From Euphorbia lathyris (taxonomy: Eukaryota > Streptophyta > Magnoliopsida > Malpighiales > Euphorbiaceae), in assembly GCF_963576675.1 (NCBI RefSeq), contig NC_088911.1, forward strand, positions 30,364,501-30,428,500: a DNA stretch of 64,000 bases, given 5' to 3'. The notes under the pieces were generated by a model that was given only the letters and a program-made list of their open reading frames with translations, was not told the DNA's origin and ran no database searches. Below are positions 48,390-59,752 of this stretch, in pieces. The position numbers and the translations under genes are program-made. The number at the start of each line of letters is the position of its first letter. The first letter of the stretch is position 1.

Positions 48390-49258
48390 CCCTTTTGATT
48401 ACGAAAAGTAGATGACGTAGAATGAATGGCTTTTTGATTGGTTTCCCACAGACGGCGCCAATTGTTGTAGCCTGAACTAAACAATGAATTTGTAAGACGG
48501 GAGATCAATCGATGAATCTCTAAAGGAAGGCGGTCCTTCCAAATAGGGTGATGACGGTTGACGTTCCTCTAGGATCGAACCTCCTGGATGAGCGTTGAAC
48601 ATCCCTGGATGAAGGTTGAACGTCCCTGGATGAAGGTTGAACATCTTTGGATGAAGGTTGTACGTCTTCGGATGAAGGTTGAACGTCCCCGGTGAAGGTT
48701 GATCTTCCTTGAGGATTGAACCTGTTACAGTGTGGGAAGCGGTCTTCCCACAAACACTCCGATGCTTAAGTCAGATACAGTCAAATATAGTATTCTCTTC
48801 TCTCTCTAAAAGCTAACCCCTTCTCCTTCGAACTTAAACCTATTTATAGGAATAAGAGAGGAAGTTACTTGCAAGCCATCAGTAAGATACCATACTGAAC
48901 GTGGGTACGGTTATTTAGGTAGATAATGGGTTACGTGTGATATGGTTATATCAACAATGAATTTCTCTTTTTCCTCTCTTCATCTCTTGATTCTGCAACT
49001 TCCTAATCCTAGAAAATGAAGCCATGGTTCTTCATCTTCATGTTCCTGCTCGTTACTTGGTTTCTTTCTTCTTGTTACCATCAAAGAAATGGTTATTCTA
49101 CGTTATTTCCATCGTTTTTCCAGTTTATCATATTATTATTGTCGCTTTTAAGAGTGAAAGGCGCGAAAAATGTAAGTATCTGCTGTTTTTTCTGCCTTTT
49201 TTCATGAATACACTTCGCGTAGTCGATGATTTTACGAAGATCTGCAAAGAGAAAGAGC

Positions 49259-49382
49259 CTGAAACGTGACGATCTACTTCGTGAATCGATTAGTTTGCGA
49301 AGTCTGCGAGTAGAAAAGATCATGATTTCCCTCGCAGACTTCACAAAAGCATCGATATGCGACGTAGATCGTCACGTTTCAG
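49259..49382. repeat. Long hairpin (arms about 60 bp) in the MULE interior
   Basis: CTGAAACGTGACGATCTAC at 49259 is matched exactly in inverted form ending at 49382. The pairing continues inward (GAAGTCTGCGAG in both arms) almost to a centre near 49320, where AGATCATGATTTC lies. A few mismatches occur. RNA from this segment would fold into a near-perfect stem-loop. Confidence 0.75.
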
Positions 49383-49950
49383 ACCTCGCATATCTCGCAA
49401 AAACATCGATTAGCAAAGTAAAATCATCTCTTTCCCTGCACATTTACATTCGCATGCTTCGCTAATCCTCATTTCACGAAGCCAAAATCGTCTTTTTCCC
49501 TGCCTAACACGATTAATTTTTCCTGAAGGTGGTTGATTACATAACATCCCTTTCTAAAAGGCGGCGTCCTCGGATGCAGGGGAGATGACTTTCCTTCCTG
49601 TATAGAGAGAAATTTCCCTCAAGATTGGCACATTCACTTTAAAATGATTGGTTAGGAGAGATTGTGCCAATCTTGGTGTGCACCATGGGACACGTCCATC
49701 CCAAAAGGTCTGGACTTTTATTTCTCATCCCAAAAGGTCTGGACTTCCTGTAGAGATAGAAATTTTCGTTCAGATTAGTCAGGTTCACTTTGAAATGATT
49801 TGTTAGGAGTTTATTAAGGCAATCTTGTTGTAAATTTTGATAATGTTATGATTTTAATGTTGTTATTGTGGCAATCTTGTTGTAAATTTTGATAATGTTA
49901 TGATTTTAATGTTAGAATCCGTTGTTGTTTGGCATTTTTTGTTATATACC
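49383..49950. other. Non-coding MULE interior with short direct repeats
   Basis: ATCCCAAAAGGTCTGGACTT occurs at about 49700 and 49728, and a block of about 44 bp beginning GGCAATCTTGTTGTAAATTT occurs twice (about 49820 and 49872). No coding sequence is supported. Confidence 0.55.
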
Positions 49951-50169
49951 ACTTCGCGAATTAGCTTCAAAACACATCCAGGCTTTGCATATGCTAATTA
50001 AATTCATCAAGTAAACCCAAACATTATGGGAAAGTCACACAAAATCAGTCTAGATATGGTTGAGTAAATGGATTAAATATGTAAATGGGCCTCCCATTTG
50101 ACCTAGTTTTGTAATTTTCCCTATTTTTAATCATCATCATTATTACTTATTACGGGGCTACCCTATTCG

Positions 50170-50362
50170 AGTTCTTATATTAAGTACCCGGTCTTCCATA
50201 TCATTCGGAGGACCCCCAATGCATATTTGGATACGTGTATTGTGACCCAATGTAATAATTAAAATAGTGGGACCTCTTATAATATGCGTGGGTCCATATT
50301 ACACGTGTTAAAATATATATGGAAGGTCCTCTATTTGACATGGAGAACCGGGTGCTTCTAAT
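50170..50362. mobile_element. Possible hAT-type MITE
   Basis: AAGTACCCGGTCTTCCATATC and, inverted, AAGCACCCGGTTCTCCATGTC face each other, with further similarity (GAGGACC). The duplication was not resolved. The termini resemble those of the 27123-27281 MITE. Confidence 0.45.
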
Positions 50363-50449
50363 AATTTGCCTTATTCATGATGCGTTTTTATACAATTCCC
50401 GCACTCAATATAATCACTTTATATAGATTGATACGAGTCCTTAAATTAA

Positions 50450-50798
50450 GGGATAAGATACAAAAATATACCTAACGTTTTTAGAAAAAATATCAATTTA
50501 GACTCTACGTACAAAATAGTATTAATGCAGGCTTAACGTTTAAAAAGTAGTACCAATTTTAGGCTCAATAATGAAATGTGACACGTCATTCATTTTAATC
50601 CGTTAAGTTCTAGTTTCTCTCTCCATATACAATTAAAAGATGTTAATGGAGTAATATGAATGACGTGTCACGTTTCGTTGTCGAGCCTAAAATTGGTACT
50701 ATTTTTTAAACGTTAAGATTATATTGGTGCTATTTTATATATGGAGTATAAATTTATACTTTCCCAAAAACTTTAGACATATTTTAGTACCTTATCCC
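50450..50798. mobile_element. MULE-type MITE, 349 bp
   Basis: GGGATAAGATACAAAAATAT on the left and, inverted, GGGATAAGGTACTAAAATAT on the right, with the exact 9-bp duplication TTAAATTAA (50441-50449 and 50799-50807). The arms pair over most of the length (GACGTGTCAC and AAAATTGGTACTA in both), so it folds back almost completely. Confidence 0.8.
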
Positions 50799-50876
50799 TT
50801 AAATTAAAGATCCAAGATTAGACGGACCTCAAGTTTTCAAAGGGGTTCATTCTCCTATGAATCCAAAATGCCCTCT

Positions 50877-52303
50877 TGTTAGGCGAATTCCGCAAGTGCA
50901 CAATTCCGCTTGTAGTAATAATAAGATATCATTCCCACAGAGAACGTTGATTAACTACTATAACCGATTTAATTTATAAATTCGTTTTCTCTTGATTATA
51001 GAGAATAAATAATTAGATTTGTAAATAGTTTTGTTTAAAAGAATGATAATAATACTTAAATTATATTTCCTAAGCTTTTATTCCGTGCATAGCCCGGGAT
51101 ACATACAGATTTTTATAAGTTTAAACCTGAAAACACTTTTCAAACTTGTTGCAGTTGTATCAGATAGGAGAATTTAATCCAATTTCTCGATCCAGGATTA
51201 AATAACTTAGATGTTTTTAGATAGATAATCCTAATTCCCCGACCTATCGTAGTGAATTAGAATAAAGAATTAAAAAACGAATCAAGTGGATTATATGATA
51301 CAATTATCCTTTTATAAACTGAATCTCTTCTAACTTCATAAAATGATAACTATTCCTATATCTTGCTTAAATGGATTTCCCTAGAATATTCATAAAAACA
51401 GTAATAGAATCTAATGATGAACATAGAATAATTTGCATTGGATTGAATTGTGATTTTGATAAACAAGTGTTTGACAGAGTTAATGATATGTCAACAGTAA
51501 AGAATACAAAGAATAAAGACTGTAACATATGAGAGTATAAGGGTTGTGAATCCTTTTACTGTCTCTGTAAGGTTGTTAGGCCTCTGGGCATCTTTTTTTT
51601 TTTGTATCTTGTATCTTGAGGAAGTGTATCTCTCAATCTTGCTTCCTTCAATGGTGGAAGTAAAAGCTTGGAAACTATAGAATATTGATATCTTCAGTTT
51701 ATCTCTGCAAAGTATCAATCTGTATTTTATCTTCTTGCTTATTGTGTTGTATTGAATATTGTCTCTTGGATGGAGAGAGGAGTATCCTTCTCATAGTGGA
51801 TGAAGGATTATATCTTTTTAAGATGATAACTCTTCAAGTGTTGTTATGAAGAGTCACAGCCCGTGGTGAAGAAGAATGATGATTCAGGTTGAAAGAGATG
51901 CATTTGTACTGAAGAATCATGTCTTTTTGCAGTGAAGACGTCGGTAACAAATGAGACAGGAGTGTCACGTTCGTGACTTTGCTTTGCCATGCAAAGTTAG
52001 CGAAGTTGTGATGGCGACAGATGGCTTTCTGTCAATGCCCAGGTTTAAAGCATGTCACCATCGGGATAGGTATGTCACGAACGTGATAGATGATTTTGCC
52101 CTAATTTTGGCTCTTTTCTTCTGTCTTTGATCTGTTCCTTGCTGATATTCCTTCATATTGAGCTTTTATGTATTTCAAACCTATCTCTGTACAAATCATG
52201 AACAAACAAGTGAAATTTTTTCAAAATCTATCCTAAACTAATCTTAATGCATTAATATAAACATGAATATGTATGCATAAATACGTAAATTAAGGACTTA
52301 TCA
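50877..52303 (-). mobile_element. Solo LTR (1,427 bp, gypsy-like)
   Basis: TGTTAGGCGAATTCCGCAAG on the left and AAGGACTTATCA on the right, flanked by CCTCT (50872-50876 and 52304-52308). The GTGCACTTGCGGAATTCGCC end (minus strand) and TGATAAGTCC start are familiar from plant gypsy LTRs. It contains the interrupted palindromes GTCACGTTCGTGAC (51963-51976) and GTCACGAACGTGAT (52074-52087). No internal domain or second LTR. Confidence 0.85.
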
Positions 52304-52689
52304 CCTCTCTCCCTATGTCAACGTATAGCCACGACTTCACTTAGAGACATCAAGGTAATTTCACTCCTAAAGACCCACTATAAAAATGTAATTTTCTCTC
52401 TTTTTAGGACAAATTGTACTTTCAACTTTTTGTATGTTTTCTTCGCAACTTTACTGATTTTGATATTAGAGTGTGTCCACGGGGTTCTACCGAACACATG
52501 TCAACCTCTGAAAACGGAATCAACAATCGAAATCTTGGGTCATACCCATCATTTGGTGCGGTGAGCGTACTTAAACAACTTTCAGTTTATTTTCTCAACT
52601 CGACCAATCGAGTAACCTTTCTTGCCCCTCATGATGGGAGCAACAGTTTAGAGTTCTTGACAAGATCCTAGTAAGCTTCATGCATAAGG

Positions 52690-52965
52690 CTTTAGCCTCA
52701 ACGAATTTTTTATTTTTGGATTAATCACTTCTAACATTCTTGAGATAGATTTTGTTGATATTGATGATAGTTTCTCATTATACAACAGATTATGTAAGCG
52801 AATTATTATCATACATAAATTCGTTCCACTGAAGTAGAAAAATAGGACCACAATGAACGTGCTGAGAGAAGAAAAATTTCAAAGAATATTCTGTTTTCAC
52901 TATTCAAAATTAGACAGTTCGAACCTGTATAAATAGAACTCGAATGGAAGTTCACGAACGGGCAT
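52690..52965 (-). mobile_element. Inverted copia LTR fragment
   Basis: The segment is the diverged reverse complement of the LTR-like sequence at 54875-55330; best shared is GTATAAATAGAACTCGAA with CAGTTCG beside it and GTTCACGAACGG following. It looks like a second copy of the same LTR family in the opposite orientation. Confidence 0.5.
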
Positions 52966-53284
52966 GACTTGTTTTTCAAAACAGTTTATAAGTGTTTCAT
53001 ACATTTTCACATCATTTCACTTACGTTTTGTTACTCCATTTTTACTACTAGTACATATTCATGTATCTGTTTTATTTTTGGTTTGATCACATCGAACATT
53101 TTTAAGACAGATCTATTGTTTTTTTACTTTCCAAATAACACATACAAAGACATTGTTTGGAATTTTTTTTAATTCTTTTCGAATTGTTGACATAAATTTG
53201 ATTTTGGACTATTTGTTAACCATAACAAATTATTTTATTTGTTCAAAAAGAAAAGTTTGTAAATTGATGAATTCTTTATATGAA

Positions 53285-54350
53285 TTAAAGCAAACACCAA
53301 AACAATAGCGTAAAAAGTTTGATGAACCATGATGGCAAACAACTATCAAATAAATGAGTGTGACAAATGTACTTATGTCAAAACCACAAATGAATGATAT
53401 ATCATTCTATGTTTGTATGTTGTTGACATACTTATTGTTGGAAGTAATGACAAGATGGTAAAGAGTACTAAGGACATGTTAAACTCACGATTTGATATGA
53501 AAGATATGGGACTCACAAATGTGATTTTAGGCACCCAAATCAAACATTCATCTAATGGTCTAATATTGACTCGATCATACTACATGGACAAGATACTTGG
53601 AAATTTTAGTAAGGATGATTCTGGTATAGCCAAAACTCCAATCGACACTAGTTGCGCATTTGTCTAAAAATAAAGGTGAAAGCATTGACAAAATAGAATA
53701 AACAAAGGTTATAGGAAGGTTCATGTATCTCATGAGATGTACAAGGCCTAGTATTGCTTTCACTATCAGCAGTTTAAGTAGATACATGACTATACTAAGG
53801 AAAATCCATTATAAGAATACTTTAGTATTTATGATACACTTGCGATTACGAATTGCACTATACAAGAGAACATACTATTTTAGAAGGATTCTCTAATGCA
53901 AGTCGGGTATTTGATATAAAAGATTCTAAAAGAACGAGTGGACACATGTTTACTCTATGAGGAGGAGGAGTGCTTTGGAAATCCTCAAGCTAAATGATTA
54001 TAACCAAATTCACCATGGAGTCTGAATTTGTAGCTTTGGATAAAGCCGGAGAAAAGGCCAAGTGGTTATGAAACTTTTTGGAGGATATTCCTATATGGCC
54101 AAAGTATGTGCCCACAATGTGTATACATTGTGATAACCAATTAATGATTAAGAGAGCAAAAATCATGATATATAACGGTAAAAATCAAGACATGCGACAT
54201 CGACATACATCATTAGACAATTGATCTCAACTGCTGTTATCTCTGTTGATTTTGTTGGATCAAAGGATAATAATATGGATCGCCGACCAAAGGGTTAAAC
54301 CAAGATCAAGTTGAAAAGGCATAGAGAGGAAGGGGATTGAAGCCCATTAA
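53285..54350 (+). pseudogene. Decayed copia RT/RNase H region
   Basis: The frame 53413-53667 reads YVVDILIVGSNDKMV, then SRFDMKDMGL and LGTQIKHSSNGLILTRSYYM, the C-terminal part of copia RT (catalytic YVDD now YVVD). Upstream is KQTPK-type sequence. Downstream, through many stops, come PSTAKTPID-like, ESEFVALDKAGEKA-like and KDNNMD ... GLKPI motifs of the RNase H end, in the right order. The 5' half of the element is missing. Confidence 0.8.
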
Positions 54351-54861
54351 TGTGAAGGAAAATCCTATTTTGTTGACCGGAGATAACAAGATTTAGGTTC
54401 AAAAGGACGGTCTAATTGCGTAAACCTTATGAGGTTATTGTGGGGGTTCAACCCAAGTTCATTCTTATGATGTAAATAGTGATATACAAACCGGAAAAAT
54501 TTAGGCTATGTTTTTAATGATACATTGCTCTTCACAATACTAAGCAATACAAATCACCTATGTGAGAATGAAGTGGGATCGCTTTGAAGGAGACTAATGA
54601 GGTCTAGTTCTCTGAAACTCTTGCAGAGCTAGTAGATGTTTATGAAAATAACAAACAAAACCATGCGAACCAATATCATGTTATGTTGGTATTTGTGTGG
54701 AGTATATCATCGTTTACACAAATAATAGAATAGTTCAAGAACATCACGTCTACTAGTCAGCCACAAGGAATGGTTCAAGAGTTGCTGCCTATTTATCCTA
54801 TGAAAATATGGATTGTAAAAAATTATCACCACATCAAATTCTTTTTGCTTTCAATTTCATT

Positions 54862-55330
54862 CATGTGGGGGATTATTGGAAAAAAATGTATATAAATGAA
54901 AATGATTTAAATTCCAATAGATACACCCCTTCATGAATAGCCATCTCCGTTTATAAACAAATCGTGTCCGTTCGTGAACAGTCGTGTTCTTTCGAGTTCT
55001 ATTTATACATAATCGAACTGTCAAATTTCGAACACCAAAAACGAAATTCACTCTAATATTATTGGTCCTCCTATTCTTTCATACTATTCGATTTTTTCTG
55101 CTCTAGTGATAACAATTTTACTCATGATAAGAGTTCATTTACGTATTATGTTCTACTCTAGAAGACGATTGTCAATAGCAACGAAATCTATCTTAAAAAG
55201 ACTGTTAATACATGTTTCAGATTTCTCACACCCTATTCATCCGACTTTCGTACAGTTTCATTTAATTTCTATTAGTCAAGTTTCACTGCTTTTCTATATA
55301 TTTATACTTTATTTAGTTTTGGATTAATCA
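54862..55330 (+). mobile_element. Polypurine tract and 3' LTR of the decayed copia element
   Basis: ATGTGGGGGATTATTGG at 54863-54879 is a typical copia purine tract and LTR start; it lies about 500 bp after the RNase H end. The following 450 bp, with TTCTATTTATACATAATCG, are shared with the inverted fragment at 52690-52965. The 3' end is not resolved. Confidence 0.6.
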
Positions 55331-56044
55331 CTTCTAACTCTTCCTTTATTGTTTTTCTTCCCATGGATTATTGGTGGACCGTTTCTTAAACCAATTTCTA
55401 TCTGTACTTTTAGTAGTATACCTCACCCTTTGTTTTAGTAATTAGTCTGATTAGATTTTAAGACTAGTCAATCACCGAATATTTCACACTTTAATATAAT
55501 TTTTTTTTAACAGACTTTAATATAAATTATGTCATTGAAAAAGATGACATTACCACTTGCCAAATTGAGCTTCGTAAAAGATAAACCACCAACATATTGT
55601 TACATTACATTAAAGGTTGATATGATATATATTAAAAAAAAAAAAAAAAAACTGATATGATATATAGTCTGCCTCTTGAATGAATCTCAATAATAATAAG
55701 AAAAGAATTGATCAAGTAAGAAATGTCAGCTATTGCACAAAAGAAATATCCAAATTTCTAATAAATGTATATTTATTTCATATGATATAAAGTGCCAAAA
55801 CTTTAATTGAGCTATCCAATGCCAGCCGACCACGGTTTCCCCGAATCCTTCCTTGCAAACTGCAACTGCCCGTGTTTCGGATAAATGCTAAATTTAACTT
55901 TGATGTTTTGGAGTGAGTGTAAATTTAGTTTTGATATATAAAATGGTATAAATGCAATTCTAAGTAAAATCAATTTTATTTATACATTATTAAAAATTTG
56001 AAAAAAAAAAGTTTTACTGTTATTTAAGTGTTATTTTGGATATT
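55331..56044. other. AT-rich spacer
   Basis: No coding sequence or clear repeat; an A-run at 55635-55651 is the only notable feature. Confidence 0.5.
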
Positions 56045-56181
56045 TTTTTTTTAAAAAATTTACGCAATGCGCTTACATTAAAGAAGAAAGAAAAATCCCC
56101 ACCAGACCCGGATGTGATTTGAACCCATGACCTCCCAAGGTATAGGTAAGCTCTCAACCACTAGGCTAAGAGCTTCACCAC
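56045..56181 (-). mobile_element. tRNA-derived SINE, copy 1
   Basis: On the minus strand it has a Pol III A box (TAGCCTAGTGGTTGAGAG) and a B box (GGGTTCAAATCAC), then GGGTCTGGTGGGGATTTTTC and a 3' A-run. Imperfect duplication ATTTTGGATATT (56033-56044) and ATTTTGGACATT (56182-56193). The head resembles plant tRNAs with a GGTTGAGAG D arm. Confidence 0.85.
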
Positions 56182-56221
56182 ATTTTGGACATTACAAACA
56201 TCAATTATGTCTAAAATATTT

Positions 56222-56950
56222 ATGCCCCGTTTGGTAAGATGTAATGGGCTTCGTAATGGAATGACCATTACATTCAATGCTCATTACCATGTTTGGTTGC
56301 ATGTTGCAAATTTGTTGTAATGGAATGAGAAAACCATTAGTTAAATTTTGTTCAACAACTCTTGTAATCTCCATTACATAGAAAAATGATTTGAATTCCC
56401 ATTACATCCAAAACATGTAATTCTAATTCCTATTTTTAAAGTTCAATCTAACCTCTCATTTATCAAATCTCACATCTTATCATTATTAAAAACACACAAA
56501 GAGAAAAACATGAAAAATTGAAAACGCAAAAAAATGAAAAAATAACGGAAAACCGGAAAAAAAAAACAAAAACCGGTGAAAATGTTGAAAATGGAAACTA
56601 AAAAACGAAAAACTATTCATTAATTTATTGATTTCAGTTAATATAATTTTGTATTTGATTTTGATTCAATTTTTTTTTTCATTTTTCGTGTTTTATGCTT
56701 TTCAAGTTTTTCTCATTTTTCATGTTTTCATGTTGTTCGTTTATTATAATTATGTAAATAAAATTTTATAATTACATTTAATTTGAAAAACATAAGTATT
56801 GTAATGGTCATTACATTCTATCATTTTGTTTTTATTTGTCAACCAAACATTGTAATAGAATCATCATTCCATTACATTACATTACAAATTTGATTACATT
56901 ACAACTTTGATTACATTACATTGCATTACGGCATACCAAACGGACCCTTA
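56222..56950. mobile_element. hAT-like MITE with TAATG-rich arms
   Basis: GCCCCGTTTGGTAAGATG on the left faces inverted GGGTCCGTTTGGTATGCC on the right; both arms are rich in GTAATGGAATG/ATTACATT words. The length is about 730 bp and there is no ORF. The 8-bp duplication was not found. Confidence 0.6.
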
Positions 56951-57587
56951 GTATGTTACTAACACGATTGCAAAAAAAAAAAAAAAACAAACAAACAGTT
57001 AAAATGTTAACAACCAAGTCTTCCACATATAAATTTATCATAATTTTTTTTTTCCAAAATGTTTAAAATATTTAATGTATTACTAATATTGTTATAAATA
57101 ACCAATAAAGAATGTACGAAACTATTTCAGTTTATCAACTAACATGTTTGGAATGTTCAATGTGATAATTAAATAACAATCAAATCAGCTTTTGAAATTT
57201 ATGGTAACATGGGCCTAAAATTGATGTATCTTGGAAACATTAGGTTAAATTTATATCGTTTCTTACATTAAGACTAAACCTGCACTTTTTCCAAAACATT
57301 AGGGTTAAATTTGGCTTTTATAGCCGTGCAAGCCAAAGAAGAAAATAGGCAAAAAAAAAAAAAAAAAAAAAAAATATTACAAAGTTTCGATTGTTCTGAT
57401 TTTAGTGTATTTAACCCATTTTATTTTATATTTTAACAAATAAGATATACAATCATTTATTTTTTACTCTATTTATTAAATTAGTAGTTGTGTACATCTA
57501 ATTTAATTTAAAGTGGATTAATCATTTCATTTCTGTCTGTAATGGTATTTTTTACAATTCAAAATGAAGGGATTCAGATCATATGAA

Positions 57588-57716
57588 TTTTTTTTTTAAA
57601 AAGTTGTGCAATGCGCTTACATTAAAGAAGAAAGAAAAATCCCCACCAGACCCGGATGTGATTCGAACCCATGACCTCCCAAGGCATAGGTAAGCTCTCA
57701 ACCACTAGGCTAAGAA
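57588..57716 (-). mobile_element. tRNA-derived SINE, copy 2
   Basis: About 95% identical by eye to the copy at 56045-56181, same orientation, with a cleaner B box (GGGTTCGAATCAC). The 5' end is shorter by about ten bases. The duplication is not resolved. Confidence 0.82.
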
Positions 57717-58018
57717 AATAACGTTATCTTATTCGAGTATTATGTTCAAAGCTGAGTTTTTTTTATTAGAGGTTTAATGTAACAAGAAAATACGGAATGT
57801 TCTTTTCAAACTAAAAAATAAATTTGATTTATTGTCACATCATACCATGTATCACATTATCAAAAGTCAATATTTCATCATGTTGTATCAGTAAAGTCAA
57901 CAAGTTAATAAGTGAACGTTCTTATCTTTTATAAAAAGAATTATCAAATTCTTTTTTTTGTATTTTCTTTTCAAAAATAAAAAATAAAAAATTTAATATA
58001 TTGAAGTGAGAGATAAAC

Positions 58019-58871
58019 TAGGGATGTAAATGAGATTGGGATTTCTCATCCTCGTTGGTGACCCGTCCGACGGGTATGAGGAATCCCTGATAAGAATTCC
58101 CATGGAATGGGGATGGGGATAATTTTGTCCCCCGTGGCAGGAATAGGAAACCCGCCCCGTTAATCACAAATGGAGATCCCCAATTATTTTTCATGATAAT
58201 TGATTTTTTTGGATGATTTAAGTACATTTTAATTAGGTGATAGATCGTTTTCCATTTTTAGTTTTTTGTGGTTTGGAAAATTTGAGAATGAATGTTAATA
58301 CTTGATATTATTAACTATTATCTTTTAAATGTTTTAATTTTTACTGATTTTTTTTAACATAAATGGTGATATTCCCAACAGATAACGGGAAATGGGAAAT
58401 GAAATGAGGATAAAGTTTTTGAAACATCTGTAAACGGAAGATGGAGATAAATTTATGGGAAAATTACACAGAAATTCAACTTTGAAAAACTATTTACAAC
58501 TATGTCAAGTCATAATTTTGGATTATGTCAAACTAGTAAAATCAGTAATTTTAATATATTTTAACGATTAGAACTTATAAATTAGAAATCTAGAATATAT
58601 TTTCTAGAGTTTATGATTTATGAATTGGAGTCTAGAATTTTTACATTATGGTGTAAAATCATAATATATAGAGAATAATGACATATTAAAAAATTAAGTT
58701 TGATGATATGATTTAGTTGTAAATTTTTACTTAATTATGATATTAATGTAATTGATCCTAAATTTATCCCTGTCTAGCTCGAGGAGACGGAGACGGAGAC
58801 GGGAAATCCTAGACTAGTTGAGGAACGGAATGGGAAATACATTCCCCGCTAATCCCGTTTACATCCCTAAT
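58019..58871. mobile_element. Inverted-repeat element with TAGGGATGTAAA termini
   Basis: CTAGGGATGTAAATGAGATT on the left and, inverted, TTAGGGATGTAAACGGGATT on the right. Both arms are GC-rich (GGGGATGGGGATAA; GGAGACGGAGACGG). The middle (about 58455-58760) is AT-rich and may be a later insertion. This looks like a common plant MITE type; its superfamily is unclear to me. Confidence 0.5.
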
Positions 58872-59045
58872 CCGGTTATTGAAAAACAAAGAAGATGGTA
58901 GGAAAGTAGAGATCCATACCTCCATTATTAAGTAGAAAATAGGTCATTAAGTGTGAATCCTAAATATTATGATAATTAGTAGTATATATATTCTATTCTA
59001 TACAGAAAACTGTGGTTAAGGATGAGATCATCCTCAGCATATGCA

Positions 59046-59067
59046 TGTATGTATGTATGTATGTATT
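59046..59067. repeat. TGTA microsatellite
   Basis: About five tandem TGTA units within AT-rich DNA. Confidence 0.7.
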
Positions 59068-59348
59068 TTAAATACAAATATATCTAAAAATGTATTCAAT
59101 GAATTTCTAGGAATTTATTGAGAAGTTTCTTGCCTGTTCTTGAGGCATATAGTCTGGTTCCTATTACCGAGAAAGTTGTTCATGTGAACAGTTACATAAT
59201 GCGCATGTTCATGATACGATACCCATCCCTCATCAATACAACACGCTTGCGTTTCATTCTTCATTTCTCTATACTTAGTTTTGTATTCCTATTGAGTGAA
59301 TTAATGTTAAATGAATAATTCTAATCCAATTCAAAAAAAAAAAAAATT

Positions 59349-59752
59349 ATGGCCCTGTTTGGTACAGAGCGTTTTGGGATAAAAAGAGCGGTTTTGACCA
59401 ACTTTAGAGGTTTGACCACTGAAACCGTTAATTGGAGTGTTTGGTGGAGAGCTTTTTGGGAGAGCTTTTTGGGATGAAAACACTAATTTAGAAAAGAGCT
59501 TTTTCAATTAGCGTTTTGCAATATTAAAATTAATGGACTTCTTTAACCCTAATAGATAGACTCCCTCTTCTCTTGCGCCAAAATTAATGCTTTTATTCAT
59601 CTTTTTGCACAAACCGCTATTATCAATCAGCTAATTTTTACCAAACAGGTCTACACAAACAGCTAATCAAATCAGCTAATGTAATCAGCTAACAACTAAC
59701 AGCTAATGTAATCATCTAACAGCTAACAACTAACAGCTAATTCCCAAACAGG
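59349..59752. mobile_element. hAT-like MITE with AACAGCTAAT repeats
   Basis: GGCCCTGTTTGGTACAGAGC on the left and, inverted, GGCCTGTTTGGGAATTAGC on the right. The right part is an irregular array of CAGCTAA words. No ORF; the duplication is unresolved. Confidence 0.55.

Larger units (their letters stand above)
45890..48953 (-). mobile_element. Gag-only (TR-GAG-type) Ty3/gypsy LTR element
   Basis: Two 491-bp LTRs (45890-46380 and 48463-48953) start TGTTGTAGCCTGAAC and end TATATCA on the plus strand, with target duplication ACAAT (45885-45889 and 48954-48958). On the minus strand the 5' LTR (48953-48463) is followed by the primer-binding site TGGCGCCGTCTGTGGGAA. The purine tract AGTGGGGAGCAAT precedes the 3' LTR. 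The interior (about 2.1 kb) holds one gag frame and no protease, RT or integrase. I count about eight differences between the LTRs. This matches plant TR-GAG elements, which rely on a full-length relative. Confidence 0.93.
45624..50121. mobile_element. Mutator-like element (4.5 kb) containing a gag-only LTR element
   Basis: Terminal inverted repeats of about 95 bp start GGGAAAATTACAAAAACGGG on the left and, inverted, GGGAAAATTACAAAACTAGG on the right. They are flanked by an exact 9-bp duplication, TATTTTTAA (45615-45623 and 50122-50130). No transposase is visible. Without the LTR element at 45890-48953 it is about 1.4 kb. The interior right of the insert begins with an ATG frame, MKPWFFIFMFLLVTWFLSSC (49016), which looks like a signal peptide, then a GTAAGT donor-like site near 49170, so a captured first exon is possible. 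Confidence 0.85.

Noticed and set aside
59118..59318. Small plus-strand gene
   Set aside because: No recognisable domain; the A-run after it might suggest a retroelement tail, but no target duplication or motif supports this.
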